NCBI RefSeq assembly: GCF_000373645.1
Contig: NZ_KB892013.1
Location: forward strand, 474,722-538,721
Direction of reading: 5' to 3'
Source: Streptomyces sp. ATexAB-D23
GTDB lineage: Bacteria > Actinomycetota > Actinomycetes > Streptomycetales > Streptomycetaceae
Length of the DNA stretch: 64,000 nt
Made by a program: the position numbers and the translations under genes
Part shown: one piece after another, positions 36,801 to 43,261 of the stretch
How the letters are laid out: the number at the start of each line of letters is the position of its first letter
Position numbering within the stretch: position 1 is the first letter of the stretch
The notes under the pieces: model-generated
What the model saw: only the letters and a program-made list of their open reading frames with translations
Told to the model about the DNA's origin: nothing
Databases searched by the model: none

Positions 36801-37173
36801 GGCCGTCGCCCTCGGCGAGAAGCACCTGGCCGAGTTCGAGGCGGAGCTCGCGGAGCACCTGCGGCGGCACACCGGTTCCGAGATCGTCGCCCGGGAGACC
36901 GTGGAGCAGGCCCGCGAGTACCTGGCGCACTGCGGTGCTCACCCGTCGCTCGGTGTGCTCGGCGCGCCGATCGCGGTGATCTCCGACCAGGACAAGCTGC
37001 TCCGCTTCGCGGCGGACGAGCCCGGCGGCTGGCACGGGGTCACCGCCGCCGGGTGCACCGTACGCGAGGGGCACGGGCGGCACGCCGAGATGCTCGACGG
37101 CTCGTTCCTCGACGGGAACGCGGAGCTGGTCCGGGCACTGCTGGCGGGAGGTGCCCCGGATGGGCGTGCGTGA
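27847..37173 (+). CDS. ftdB: iterative hybrid PKS-NRPS, polycyclic tetramate macrolactam synthetase (FtdB-like)
   Basis: One 3108-residue module in the order KS-AT-DH-KR-ACP-C-A-PCP-TE. KS: C184, H319, H359. AT: GHSTGE (S637) and YHS at 739-741. DH: H935 and D1103. KR: GAFGALG from 1447, S1590 and Y1603, with no enoyl reductase. ACP: S1764. C: HHIVSDA from 1956. A domain: pocket residues D2478, V2479, G2482, E2521, I2548, G2550, S2575, I2583, D2584 and K2775, which read DVGEIGSIDK, the ornithine code. PCP: S2830. TE: GYSLGG (S2952) with H3079. Size, order and ornithine specificity are those of PTM synthetases. These make two polyene chains iteratively, acylate both ornithine amines and release a tetramic acid. 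It should load malonyl-CoA only. The DH has HRIED where HxxxG is usual. Confidence 0.93.
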   Translation: MTDSPSAAHRDKVAIIGIGCRLPGHAGDHRSFWRNLVEGRDCLVPTPADRYDTTTLGSRDRAKPGRLTGGRGGYIDGFDEFDPHFFGISPREAEHMDPQQRKLLEVSWEALEDGGQRPAELAGRDVGVFIGAFTLDYKILQFADLGFETLAAHTATGTMMTMVSNRISHCLDFRGPSVSIDTACSSSLVAVHLACQSLQRGESELALAGGTLLHLAPQYTIAETKGGFLSPDGRSRAFDASADGYVRAEGVGVVALKRLSDALRDGDPVHAVVIGSGVNQDGRTNGITVPSADAQATLIERVCAEAGVTPGSLQYVEAHGTSTPVGDPIEARALGRVLAQGRAPGARCYVGSVKTNIGHTEAAAGVAGLIKTALALRHRRIPPHLNLEQPNPAIDFAALPFEIPTAPVDWPEHEGPARAGVNSFGFGGTNAHVLLEEAPPRPPQEPRATARTPARSILPLSARHASGPAELAAGVRRELAAGVPLADLGHTLAHRRQHFEERLAVVHSPLGPPGSLDEVLAACERGEQHPRAVRGRLREPGAQRLVWVFTGMGPQWWGMGRELLDAEPVFREAVERCDREIRRQAGWSLLDELTRPEAESRMAETWLAQPANFAVQAGLAALWEHHGVRPDAVVGHSTGEIAAFHRAGVYGLEDAVRVALARSALQHRLAGTGVMLAANLSEEEAERLVRPYRDHVSVAAVNSPASVTLSGDRDTLGELAGRLEREQVFARFLDVEVPYHSVRMDPIEAELHEALSGIAPRAAGLPLYLTAREGRARGPELDAAYWWENVRRPVRFRAAVDRLVDDGYTLFLEIGPHPVLGHSIRECLEGRAVEGVTLPSIRRREDEPERFARSLAELYTLGVDVDWSVLQPVGRPVPLPGYPWQRDRYWVEPAPVEQIRLGRLDHPLLGRRTSALQPTWESRLDTERLPYLADHRIEDSTVFPAAGYLEMAAQAVRALTGGDTATLADVEFSRALFLPDGEATTVQLAFAPEEAGFTIASLAGFGTGAPDRTVHASGVVRTGQPRRLAEPLDTDAVRARTGRRLDREACYGELAALGYHYGPAFRAIDEVWTAPGEALSLVRPTPDMGDGAADCHVHPVLLDACFQTMLTAMTPDDGRSAGIRLPVGIAELRLDAVGDRALWAHATVTAESDEELVGDLALYAEDGTPLGRISGFRAAAVDRVASSVRLGTIDGWLAEVVWEETPTEAPEDCGTAEGTGDGPDGSPAPDLVVFADEGGLGERMAEAVVARGGRCRLVRPGSRYRSGARHMTVRPDSAADLRRLFDEIGPGFGAVVHLWNLDLPPLDTVGAADLDGIGTVGGYSLVLLAQVLPEACPEGRLHIVTRGAQAVVPGEPVEPFGAPAWGIGRVLWQQELTGHSGKLIDLDPAGGPGEAEVLLRALTADDGEGEIALRSGRRHLSRLRPPAGLTRPLPLRLRADGAYLVTGAFGALGRLLCRTLVRRGARRLVLLGRTGVPERGAWRGLDPGGPEGRRVAFLRELEALGAEVLVAAVDVTDAAAMEGWLAGRRAAGLPPVRGVFHLAGQVRDVLLPSLDREAFDAGYGPKVHGGYLLHRLLRDEPVEHFVLFASVASLLTTAGQVNYAAGNAFLDALAHHRRALGLPALSLDWGPWATGMIEELGLVAHYRDARGMSSLAPEAGMAVLERVIGQDRAQLLVAAVVDWPVFLSWYPTPPPLVSALAAAAAREVQAGQGGSLLDAFRAADETARTALVAERFAALAAGVLRVRPELVDADARLGTLGLDSLLAMELRARTHTELGVSLPVVALLSNGPVTELTERLHAGLTELAAAGGPVAETAVELFTDEACYPLTHNQQALWFLRQLNPDGFAYNIGGAVEVRAELDPELLFDAFRTLIARHPSLRVNITTEDGHPVQRVRPEAIADTGLLDVSGLPWDEVRARLVAEYRRPYDLERDPLVRLRLFRRAPDRWVLMKAVHHIVSDAISTFTFIEELFEVYHGLRTGRPAELAPVRAHYLDFLNRQNRFLAGPEARRMLEYWREHLSREVPALDLPTDRPRPPVQTDNGASEFFQLDDELSARVQTLAREHNVTVFTVLLTAYYLLLHRWSGQDEIVVGSPVTGRTEEEFATVYGYFVNPLPLHVSLAGEPSVAELLGRVRETVLGGLDNQEYPFVLLVEQLGLQHDPSRSAVFQAMFILLTHKVAVERFGYTLDYIELPEEEGQFDVTLSAYEDRSDGRFHCVLKYNTDLFDAATVRRMAAHYRNLLDGLTRAEGERPAGRLPMLGAGERERIVTGFGGVGRRIDHDVPVHELIGKIAAQFPEAVAVSVPGGRRLGYRELDQRSRRVAASLRERGVGAGTVVAVRLAKSPELVIALLAVWRAGGAYLPLDPNHPAERLAELMENAGATLVLTDGRRGRAARLPGRPVTLDELDRPVTEERPEPAVGLDQTAYVIHTSGSTGRPKAVRVSHRNLASVFVAWQQEYRLDTDVRAHLQMAGVSFDVFTGDLVRALCSGGTLVLVDRDLLFDTARLYRTMRAEGVDCGEFVPSVARGLLAHCEREGLGLEFMRLVIVGSDAWRAGEHRRLVALCGPGTRVVNSYGLTEATIDSAYYEGPAEGLEPGRMVPVGRPLPNTELYVLDRHGEPVPPGVAGELWIGGAGVADRYLGDPERTAERFVTLEPGGEPVRLYRTGDLGHWDAEGVLHLLGRADGQVKVRGHRVETGEIEGRLAARPELAQVCVTVRRDETGENALCAYCVPAPGAVADARELRRHLAEQLPTYLIPAHFTELSALPLTANGKVDLGALPEPRAEAGPERYEPPVTLYETRMAAHWRSLLGLERPGLRDDFFEAGGSSIKLIELIHHLRTEFNASVPVGRLFRTSTLHGMARTLEDVVTGRLPGAEPYLWFNPGADPAATVFCLPPAGGHGLVYRQLAARLPEHRFAAFNYLSGPDKAARYADLAEELHPGGPYTLFGYSLGGNLAFEIAGELERRGRAVDLVLLMDSYRIAEAVALGEKHLAEFEAELAEHLRRHTGSEIVARETVEQAREYLAHCGAHPSLGVLGAPIAVISDQDKLLRFAADEPGGWHGVTAAGCTVREGHGRHAEMLDGSFLDGNAELVRALLAGGAPDGRA

Positions 37174-38845
37174 CGGCGGGCCCCGTTGGGAGGCCCGGCC
37201 TCCCGGCGGGCGGCCCCGGGTGATCATCATCGGCGCGGGCATGTCGGGTCTGGCCGCCGGCTGCTACGCGCAGATGAGTGGGCTGGAGAGCCGGATCTTC
37301 GAGAAACACGTGCTGCCAGGGGGCTGCTGCACCGCCTGGGCTCGGCAGGGCTACCTCTTCGACTACTGCATCGACTGGCTGATCGGCACGGCACCCGGGA
37401 CCGGAGCGAACGACGTGTGGCGCGAGCTCGGGGCGCTGGACGGGAAGCGGATCACCCACTTCGACCAGTTCAACCGGGTGGTGACGGAGGACGGCCGGTC
37501 CGTCACGTTCTACAACGACCCGGACCGGCTCCAGAAGCACCTGCTGGAGCTCTCGCCCGGCGACGAGCTCCTGATCCGGGCGTTCTGCCGGGACCTCAGG
37601 CGCTTCGCGGGGCTCGCCCCGCACTGGGAGCTGAAGCCTCCGCCGCTGAAGTCCCTGACGGAGAAGGCGCGAACGCTGCTCGCGATCCTGCCGGCGTTCC
37701 GGCTGTACTGGCGCACCGCGGCCACGCCGATGCGCCGGTTCGCGGACCGCTTCGAGGACCCGCTGCTGCGCCAGGCGTTCCCGAACATGTTCCTCCAGGA
37801 GCTGACCGGCTTCCCGCTGCTCCCCTTCCTCTTCACGATGTCCTGCGCCTTCAACGGCAACGCGGGTTTCCCTGAGGGCGGTTCGCTGGGTCTGGCCCGG
37901 TCCGTGGAGGAGCGGTACACGGGGCTCGGCGGGCACATCGGCTACCGCGCCCGGGTGGAGCGGATCCTCGTCGAGGACGGGCGGGCGGTCGGCGTACGGC
38001 TGCGGGACGGGCAGGAGCACTTCGCCGACCACGTGATCGCCGCCTGCGACGGACCGACGGTGCTGGACCGGCTGCTGGAGGGGCGGTGGAGCAGCCCGCG
38101 CACCGAGCGGCTGTACACGGAGCTGCTGGACCGGCCGGACAACCTGTACCCCGCGGTGGTCTCCGCGTTCGTCGGGATCGACGGCCCGCTGCCCGCCGGT
38201 GAGCCACACAGCACCACGTACCTCCTCGGTCCGGAGCGCGGCGCGGCGCTGCCGGGGAGCCTCCAGCACAGTCTGGTGGTGCAGCGGCGGTCCGACTACG
38301 CCGACGGCTTCGCACCGGCCGGGAAGTCGGTACTGCACTGCACGTACTTCACCGACCACCGGTCCTGGCAGGATCTGCGGAAGGCGGACCGGCGGGCGTA
38401 CCGGGAGCGCAAGCAGGAGGTCGTCGACTTCCTGCGGGGCTTCCTGACCGAGCGTCATCCGGGCCTCAAGGAGCGGATCGAGCTGGTGGACGTGGCGACG
38501 CCGGCGACGACGGAGCGGTACACCGGCAACACCTACGGCAGCATCCTGGCCTGGAAGGCGTTCTCCGAGGCCGACGACGTGTCGACCGCGCTGGTGGACC
38601 GGGACCGGATGCGGCTGCCGGGGCTGAGCGGCTTCTCGATGGCCGGGCAGTGGACCGGGATGGGCGGCCTGATCCGGGCCGCGACCAGCGGCCGGTACGC
38701 GGTCCAGTTCCTCTGCGACGAGCTGGGCCGGGAGTTCCGGGCCTGGCCGAGCGAGGGTGCCGGGCCGTGGCATCCCGGGAAGCTGGGCCGACTGCCACGA
38801 CTCGAACAGCGGGGCAACGCCGGGAACGCGGCGGTGGCCGAATGA
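37160..38845 (+). CDS. ftdC: FAD-dependent phytoene-dehydrogenase-like PTM cyclase (FtdC-like)
   Basis: The 561-residue flavoprotein has the Rossmann motif IIIGAGMSGLAAGCYA near residues 22-37 and the C-terminal FAD site SGFSMAGQWTGMGGLIRAA. Proteins of this type in PTM clusters reduce or oxidise the polyene and trigger formation of the first rings. ATG 37160 follows GGGAGG by 8 nt, and the gene overlaps the synthetase by 14 bp, so it is translationally coupled. The next gene is a paralogue, sharing segments such as PEGGSLGLARSVEERY. Having two of these plus a reductase predicts a 5-5-6 ring system (inference from described clusters). Confidence 0.88.
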   Translation: MGVRDGGPRWEARPPGGRPRVIIIGAGMSGLAAGCYAQMSGLESRIFEKHVLPGGCCTAWARQGYLFDYCIDWLIGTAPGTGANDVWRELGALDGKRITHFDQFNRVVTEDGRSVTFYNDPDRLQKHLLELSPGDELLIRAFCRDLRRFAGLAPHWELKPPPLKSLTEKARTLLAILPAFRLYWRTAATPMRRFADRFEDPLLRQAFPNMFLQELTGFPLLPFLFTMSCAFNGNAGFPEGGSLGLARSVEERYTGLGGHIGYRARVERILVEDGRAVGVRLRDGQEHFADHVIAACDGPTVLDRLLEGRWSSPRTERLYTELLDRPDNLYPAVVSAFVGIDGPLPAGEPHSTTYLLGPERGAALPGSLQHSLVVQRRSDYADGFAPAGKSVLHCTYFTDHRSWQDLRKADRRAYRERKQEVVDFLRGFLTERHPGLKERIELVDVATPATTERYTGNTYGSILAWKAFSEADDVSTALVDRDRMRLPGLSGFSMAGQWTGMGGLIRAATSGRYAVQFLCDELGREFRAWPSEGAGPWHPGKLGRLPRLEQRGNAGNAAVAE

Positions 38846-40500
38846 CCAGAAGGACCATGCTGATCGTCGGCGGAGGGCTCGGCGGGCTCTCCACCGGCTG
38901 CTACGCCCAGATGAACGGCTATCGCAGCAGGGTGCTGGAGATGCACGAGATCCCGGGCGGCTCCTGCACGGCCTGGGACCGGGGCGACTTCACCCTCGAC
39001 TGCTGTGTGAGCTGGCTGCTCGGCAGCGGGCCGGGCAACGAGATGCACCAGATCTGGCTGGAGCTCGGCGCGCTCCAGGGCAAGCGGATGCGCAACTTCG
39101 ACGTGTTCAACACGGTGCGCGGCCGGGACGGGCGGGCGGTCCACTTCTACTCCGATCCGGACCGCCTCGAAGCGCACCTGCTCGCCCTCTCCCCCGGCGA
39201 CGCCCGGGTGATCCGCGACTTCTGCGCGGGGCTGCGGACCTTCCGCAAGGCACTGGCCCGCTACCCGTTCCTCACCCCGGTCGGGCTCATGGGCCGCCTG
39301 GAGCGCTGGCGGATGCTGGCGTCCCTGGCCCCCTACTTCAACGTGATCCGGCGCTCCATCGGCACGCTGATGCGGGACTACTCGCGGCGCTTCCGGGACC
39401 CGCTGCTGCGCGAGGCGTTCAACTTCATCCTGTACGAGAAGCATCCCAACTTCCCCGTGCTGCCGTTCTACTTCCAGCTCGCGGCGCACGCCGACGCCTC
39501 GGCCGGTGTCCCCGAGGGCGGCTCGCTGGGCCTGGCCCGCTCGGTCGAGGAGCGCTACCGGGGGCTCGGCGGCGAAGTCGTGTACAACGCCAGGGTCGTG
39601 GAGATCCTGGTGGAGAACGACCGGGCGGCCGGGGTCCGGCTGAGCGACGGCACGGAGCTGCGGGCGGACATCGTGGTCTCCGCCTGCGACGGGCGCACCA
39701 CGCTCCTCGACCTGCTGAAGGGCCGCTACCTCACCGACACGTACCGGGAGCTGTACACCCGGACCATCACGGAACCCGACATGGTCTTCCCCGGCTATCT
39801 CACGGTCTTCCTGGGGCTGCGCCGGCCCTTCCCGGACGGCGAGCCCTGCACCACGTACCTCCTGGAGGACGCGGTCGCGGAACGGCTCACCGGCATCCGG
39901 CACCCCAGCGTCAACGTGCAGTTCCGCAGCCGCCACTACCCGGAGCTGTCGCCGCCGGGCACCTCCGTGGTGTACGCCACGTACTTCTGCGACATCGCGC
40001 CGTGGCGGGAGCTGAGCACCGGTCCCGAGCAGTTCACCCGGATCCGCCGCGGCGAGGAGCTGCACACGCTGCCGGTCGGGCGCGGGCGCGACTACCAGCG
40101 GGCCAAGCGGCAGATTCGGGACACGATCGTGGACTTCCTCGACGAGCGGCACCCCGGGCTGCGGGACGCGATCGTGGTGCGGGACGTGTCCACCCCGCTC
40201 ACCCAGGTCCGCTACACCGGCAACTACGACGGCACGGTGCTCGGCTGGCAGCCGTTCGTGGACAGCGGCGAGACCGTGGAGCAGGAGGTCAAGCGACACG
40301 GTCCGGGACTGCCGGGGCTCGCGGACTTCTATCTGTCCGGCGTCTGGGCCACCACCGGCGGCCTGATCCGGGCCGCGGCCTCGGGACGTCACGTCATGCA
40401 CTTCGTCTGCCGCGACGACGGGCGACCGTTCACCGCCTCCGTCGACGACAGCGCCGCTCTCCCCGTACAACTCATCGAACCCGCAGGAGCGACCCCGTGA
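38842..40500 (+). CDS. ftdD: second FAD-dependent phytoene-dehydrogenase-like PTM cyclase (FtdD-like)
   Basis: The 552-residue paralogue of the preceding protein has the FAD motif LIVGGGLGGLSTGCYAQM (7-24) and the C-terminal LSGVWATTGGLIRAA. It starts at an ATG overlapping the upstream stop (ATGA). In PTM pathways a second enzyme of this type is needed to form the 5-5 bicycle or later rings, which distinguishes HSAF/frontalamide-like products from ikarugamycin-like ones. The FAD-binding ends and central stretch are well conserved between the two copies and no inactivating lesion is visible. Confidence 0.88.
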   Translation: MTRRTMLIVGGGLGGLSTGCYAQMNGYRSRVLEMHEIPGGSCTAWDRGDFTLDCCVSWLLGSGPGNEMHQIWLELGALQGKRMRNFDVFNTVRGRDGRAVHFYSDPDRLEAHLLALSPGDARVIRDFCAGLRTFRKALARYPFLTPVGLMGRLERWRMLASLAPYFNVIRRSIGTLMRDYSRRFRDPLLREAFNFILYEKHPNFPVLPFYFQLAAHADASAGVPEGGSLGLARSVEERYRGLGGEVVYNARVVEILVENDRAAGVRLSDGTELRADIVVSACDGRTTLLDLLKGRYLTDTYRELYTRTITEPDMVFPGYLTVFLGLRRPFPDGEPCTTYLLEDAVAERLTGIRHPSVNVQFRSRHYPELSPPGTSVVYATYFCDIAPWRELSTGPEQFTRIRRGEELHTLPVGRGRDYQRAKRQIRDTIVDFLDERHPGLRDAIVVRDVSTPLTQVRYTGNYDGTVLGWQPFVDSGETVEQEVKRHGPGLPGLADFYLSGVWATTGGLIRAAASGRHVMHFVCRDDGRPFTASVDDSAALPVQLIEPAGATP

Positions 40501-41552
40501 AGACCGAGAAGTGGATCGTCAGCGAGCACAACGACGGCGTGCCGGACGTGGACCGGATGTACGTGAAGGTGGTGGAGGAGCTCGACACCGACCTGGCCGA
40601 GGACGAGATGCTGCTGCGCACGCGGTACGTCTCCGTCGACCCGTACCTCCACGGGATCGCCCTGGACACCCCGGTGGGCGACCACATGGGCGCCGACTCG
40701 ATCATGGAGGTGCTGGCGGCCGGACCTCGGGCGATGTTCGGCGTCGGGGACCTCGTGCAGGGCTTCGGCGGCTGGCGCACCCACCTGGTCAGCAACGGCG
40801 CGGGGGCGCTGTGGCAGACCGGCACGTTCCCGATGGTCTTCCCCGCGTACAGGAAGCTGGACCCGGCCCACTACGACGAGGCGCTGCCGCTGAGCACCGC
40901 TCTCGGCGTCCTCGGCGGCGCCGGGATGACCGCGTGGGGCGCCCTCACCACCTTCCTGGCCGTACGGCCCGGCGACACGGTCCTGATCAGCGGCGCGTCC
41001 GGCGCGATCGGCACGCTGGTCGGGCAGTTGGTGAAGCGGGCGGGCGCGCGGGTGGTGGGCACGACCGGTTCGCCGGAGAAGGCGGCGCGGCTGACGGCGC
41101 TCGGCTTCGACGCCGTCGTCGTCTTCCGGAACGGCGGGGACCCGGCGCAGCTCCGCGAGGACCTGGCGAAGGCGGCTCCTGGCGGCGTCGACCGGTACTT
41201 CGACAACCTCGGCGGGGTCATGACCGACACCGTCTTCACGATGCTCACCGTGGACAGCCGGGTCGCGGTGTGCTGGCAGTGGGCGAGCCAGGTCGGCGGC
41301 GAGTGGACCGGGCCCCGGCTGCTGCCGTACATCATGTTCCCGCGCACGACGATCCGTGGCATCTTCGCGCTGGAGTGGTTCACCGAGGACAACTGGGCGG
41401 CGCTGCACGCCGAGCTGGGGCCGCTGGTGCGCGCCGGCGAGATCCGCTACCAGCAGACCGTGCACCACGGCTTCGACTCCATTCCCGCCGCCTACCGCAG
41501 CCTGTACACCGACCGCGCGGCGTCCTTCGGCAAGGTGCTGGTCGCGCTGTGA
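40497..41552 (+). CDS. ftdE: zinc-independent MDR alcohol dehydrogenase/reductase, PTM third-ring enzyme (FtdE-like)
   Basis: The 351-residue medium-chain dehydrogenase/reductase has the NADP-binding motif GASGAIGTLVGQL (166-178) and the YFDNLGG segment of the prostaglandin reductase/leukotriene B4 dehydrogenase group. It lacks zinc-ligand cysteines. Such reductases close the six-membered ring of PTMs by hydride-triggered cyclisation (IkaC-type chemistry). GTG 40497 overlaps the upstream stop as GTGA, and its own stop overlaps the next gene in the same way, so expression is stoichiometric with the cyclases. Confidence 0.88.
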   Translation: MKTEKWIVSEHNDGVPDVDRMYVKVVEELDTDLAEDEMLLRTRYVSVDPYLHGIALDTPVGDHMGADSIMEVLAAGPRAMFGVGDLVQGFGGWRTHLVSNGAGALWQTGTFPMVFPAYRKLDPAHYDEALPLSTALGVLGGAGMTAWGALTTFLAVRPGDTVLISGASGAIGTLVGQLVKRAGARVVGTTGSPEKAARLTALGFDAVVVFRNGGDPAQLREDLAKAAPGGVDRYFDNLGGVMTDTVFTMLTVDSRVAVCWQWASQVGGEWTGPRLLPYIMFPRTTIRGIFALEWFTEDNWAALHAELGPLVRAGEIRYQQTVHHGFDSIPAAYRSLYTDRAASFGKVLVAL

Positions 41553-42709
41553 GGCGCGGCCACACCCGGGTGCTCACGGAAGGCCCGAGCCCGGCCGACG
41601 CGCACGAGCCGGTCCTGCCGTACCCCGACGGCTGGTTCTCGGTGGCGTTCTCATCGGAGGTGGTGCGGGGGGCCCTGCTGACCCGGCCGCTCCAGGGCGA
41701 GGACGTGGTGCTCTACCGGCTCCGCGACGGCGAGGTGCGAGCGGTCCGCCCGTACTGCCCGCACCTGGGGGCGCACCTCGGGCTCGGCGCGCTGGAGGGC
41801 GACGAACTGCTGTGCCCCTTCCACCGGTTCGCCTTCGGCCCGGACGGCGCCTGCACGCGGACGGGGTACGGCACGCCCCCGCCGCCGTCCTCGGATCTGA
41901 CCCTGCTGCCGGTGCGCGAGGTCGACGGCGCCGTCTTCGTGTGGCGGCACCACGACGGGCGGGCGCCGGACTGGGAGCTCACGCCCTGGCACACGCTCGG
42001 GACGCGGGCGCCGCGGTTGGCCGCGTGGGAGATGGCGGGGCACAGCCAGGACGTGGTCGAGAACACCGTGGACATCGGGCACTTCACGCCGCTGCACGGC
42101 TGGGGCGCGTCGGAGGTGGCCGAGCCGGCGGTCTTCGAGGGGCGGTCCTTCCGGATCTCGGTGCGCTCCGAGGAGCGGGTGCCGCTGCTGGGCGTGAGTC
42201 CGCTGGAGGTGACGCTGGAGGGCAACGGGATCAGCCGGGTGCACGTGTGCACGGCGCTCCCTCGGTTCGGGGCGCGCACCTGTGCCGTATACACGACCAC
42301 GATGATCGCGCCCGCGGCTTTCCAGCTGCGCCAGACGAGCCGCTTCGAGCTGGCCGAGCCGGCCGCCCTCCCGGCCCCGCTGGCCCGCTGGGTGAGCGGC
42401 TCGGTACACCGGCTGCTGGCGGGTGTGATGTTCCGGGGCAACTGCGCTTTCGTGTCCCAGGACTTCCCGGTCTGGGCGACGAAGCGGTACGTGTCTCCGC
42501 CCCGGCTGGCCCGCGGCGACGGCCCGATCGGCCCGTTCCGCCACTGGGCCCGGCAGTTCTACCCGCCGGACCGGCTGCGGGCGCGGGTGCCGTCGTCGGT
42601 GATGCGGGGAGCGGCGGGGGAGGCGGAGAGCGGGGTGACGCGGCCTGGCCGCTCCGAGAAGCCGGGGGCGGGGGCTTCGCCGGACGGGAGGACGGGGCGG
42701 TTCGGATGA
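41549..42709 (+). CDS. Rieske non-haem iron oxygenase, PTM tailoring candidate (KshA/DAF-36-like)
   Basis: The 386-residue protein has a Rieske [2Fe-2S] site, C70-P-H72 and C89-P-F-H92 (CxH-16-CxxH), followed by the mononuclear iron motif D175-x2-H178-x4-H183 in ENTVDIGHFTPLHGWG. The C-terminal part (WATKRYVSPPRLARGDG and RHWARQFYP) resembles sterol oxygenases of the KshA/DAF-36/Neverland branch, so a polycyclic substrate is plausible. The last 30 residues are Gly/Ser/Arg-rich and probably disordered. GTG 41549 overlaps the reductase stop by 4 bp, so the gene belongs to the operon. It occupies the position where known PTM clusters have a cytochrome P450. It needs reductase and ferredoxin partners that are not encoded nearby. 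Confidence 0.9.
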   Translation: MRRGHTRVLTEGPSPADAHEPVLPYPDGWFSVAFSSEVVRGALLTRPLQGEDVVLYRLRDGEVRAVRPYCPHLGAHLGLGALEGDELLCPFHRFAFGPDGACTRTGYGTPPPPSSDLTLLPVREVDGAVFVWRHHDGRAPDWELTPWHTLGTRAPRLAAWEMAGHSQDVVENTVDIGHFTPLHGWGASEVAEPAVFEGRSFRISVRSEERVPLLGVSPLEVTLEGNGISRVHVCTALPRFGARTCAVYTTTMIAPAAFQLRQTSRFELAEPAALPAPLARWVSGSVHRLLAGVMFRGNCAFVSQDFPVWATKRYVSPPRLARGDGPIGPFRHWARQFYPPDRLRARVPSSVMRGAAGEAESGVTRPGRSEKPGAGASPDGRTGRFG

Positions 42710-42924
42710 CGGCGGGGCGTCAGTCGCTCCGCCGCGCCTGGTGCTTCGAGCGCGAGGACCTGCGGGCACATCTCACCGGCGCGGAGTGGACCGACGACGA
42801 AGCCTTCGCCGCCTACGGGCTCGATGACTCCACCATCACCGCGCTTCGCACCCGAGCCCTGGAATGGGCCGACGACCTGGCAGTCCGTTTACCCGAAGAG
42901 ACCCACGATCCGGACATCGACTGA
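42706..42924 (+). CDS. small acidic protein, last gene of the PTM operon (unknown function)
   Basis: This 72-residue ORF starts at an ATG overlapping the Rieske gene stop (ATGA) and ends 14 bp before a strong terminator, so transcription and translation of it are very likely. The sequence is Asp/Glu-rich with amphipathic stretches (RAWCFEREDLRAHLT and TALRTRALEWADDLAVRL) and no signal or membrane helix. I recognise no family. It could be an accessory or stabilising subunit of the oxygenase, or an incidental ORF. Its codon use is GC3-rich like its neighbours, which supports coding. Confidence 0.6.
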   Translation: MTAGRQSLRRAWCFEREDLRAHLTGAEWTDDEAFAAYGLDDSTITALRTRALEWADDLAVRLPEETHDPDID

Positions 42925-43261
42925 CCGCGTGAGGTGGTCCGGGGCCGCCGGAGCACGCTGCCCGACGGCCCCGGCGCACCTGAGCTTCCCCCGAGATGCG
43001 TCGGCCAGAACTCCGGCGGTCGCCGCGCACACCAGCGCGTCCAAGGTGGATACGGCCCTTGCGGCCCCGGGGATCGGGCACGCGGCCCAGAAGAATTCAC
43101 GGGTCAACGGCGTCGAGCTTCCGCCTGCTGCTGAACGTGGTCAACTCCCAGGCGTACGGCCCCGACGTGGTCGAACTGGTCGGCGACGTGACTCGCACGG
43201 CCCGGTCCCCCACGCCTGCCCCGCGCGCCTCCCACCGCGCGACCGGCTGAGGCGCCGGAGG
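42925..43261. other. intergenic region after the PTM operon
   Basis: Apart from the terminator at its left end I see no convincing gene. Short open frames in 42996-43250 lack a start site, and the sequence NVVNSQAYGPDVVELVGDV in one of them could be a gene remnant but matches nothing I know. Confidence 0.5.
42939..42974 (+). terminator. terminator hairpin of the PTM operon
   Basis: A perfect 9-bp G/C stem (42939-42947 with 42966-42974) encloses an 18-nt loop and begins 14 bp after the small ORF's stop. Confidence 0.7.

Noticed and set aside
37151..37160. GTG at 37151 as start of the first flavoprotein
   Set aside because: It overlaps the Shine-Dalgarno GGGAGG; the ATG 9 bp downstream has ideal spacing.
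42996..43250. Open frame ending NVVNSQAYGPDVVELVGDV after the PTM terminator
   Set aside because: No start site; cannot be tied to a family; treated as non-coding or debris.
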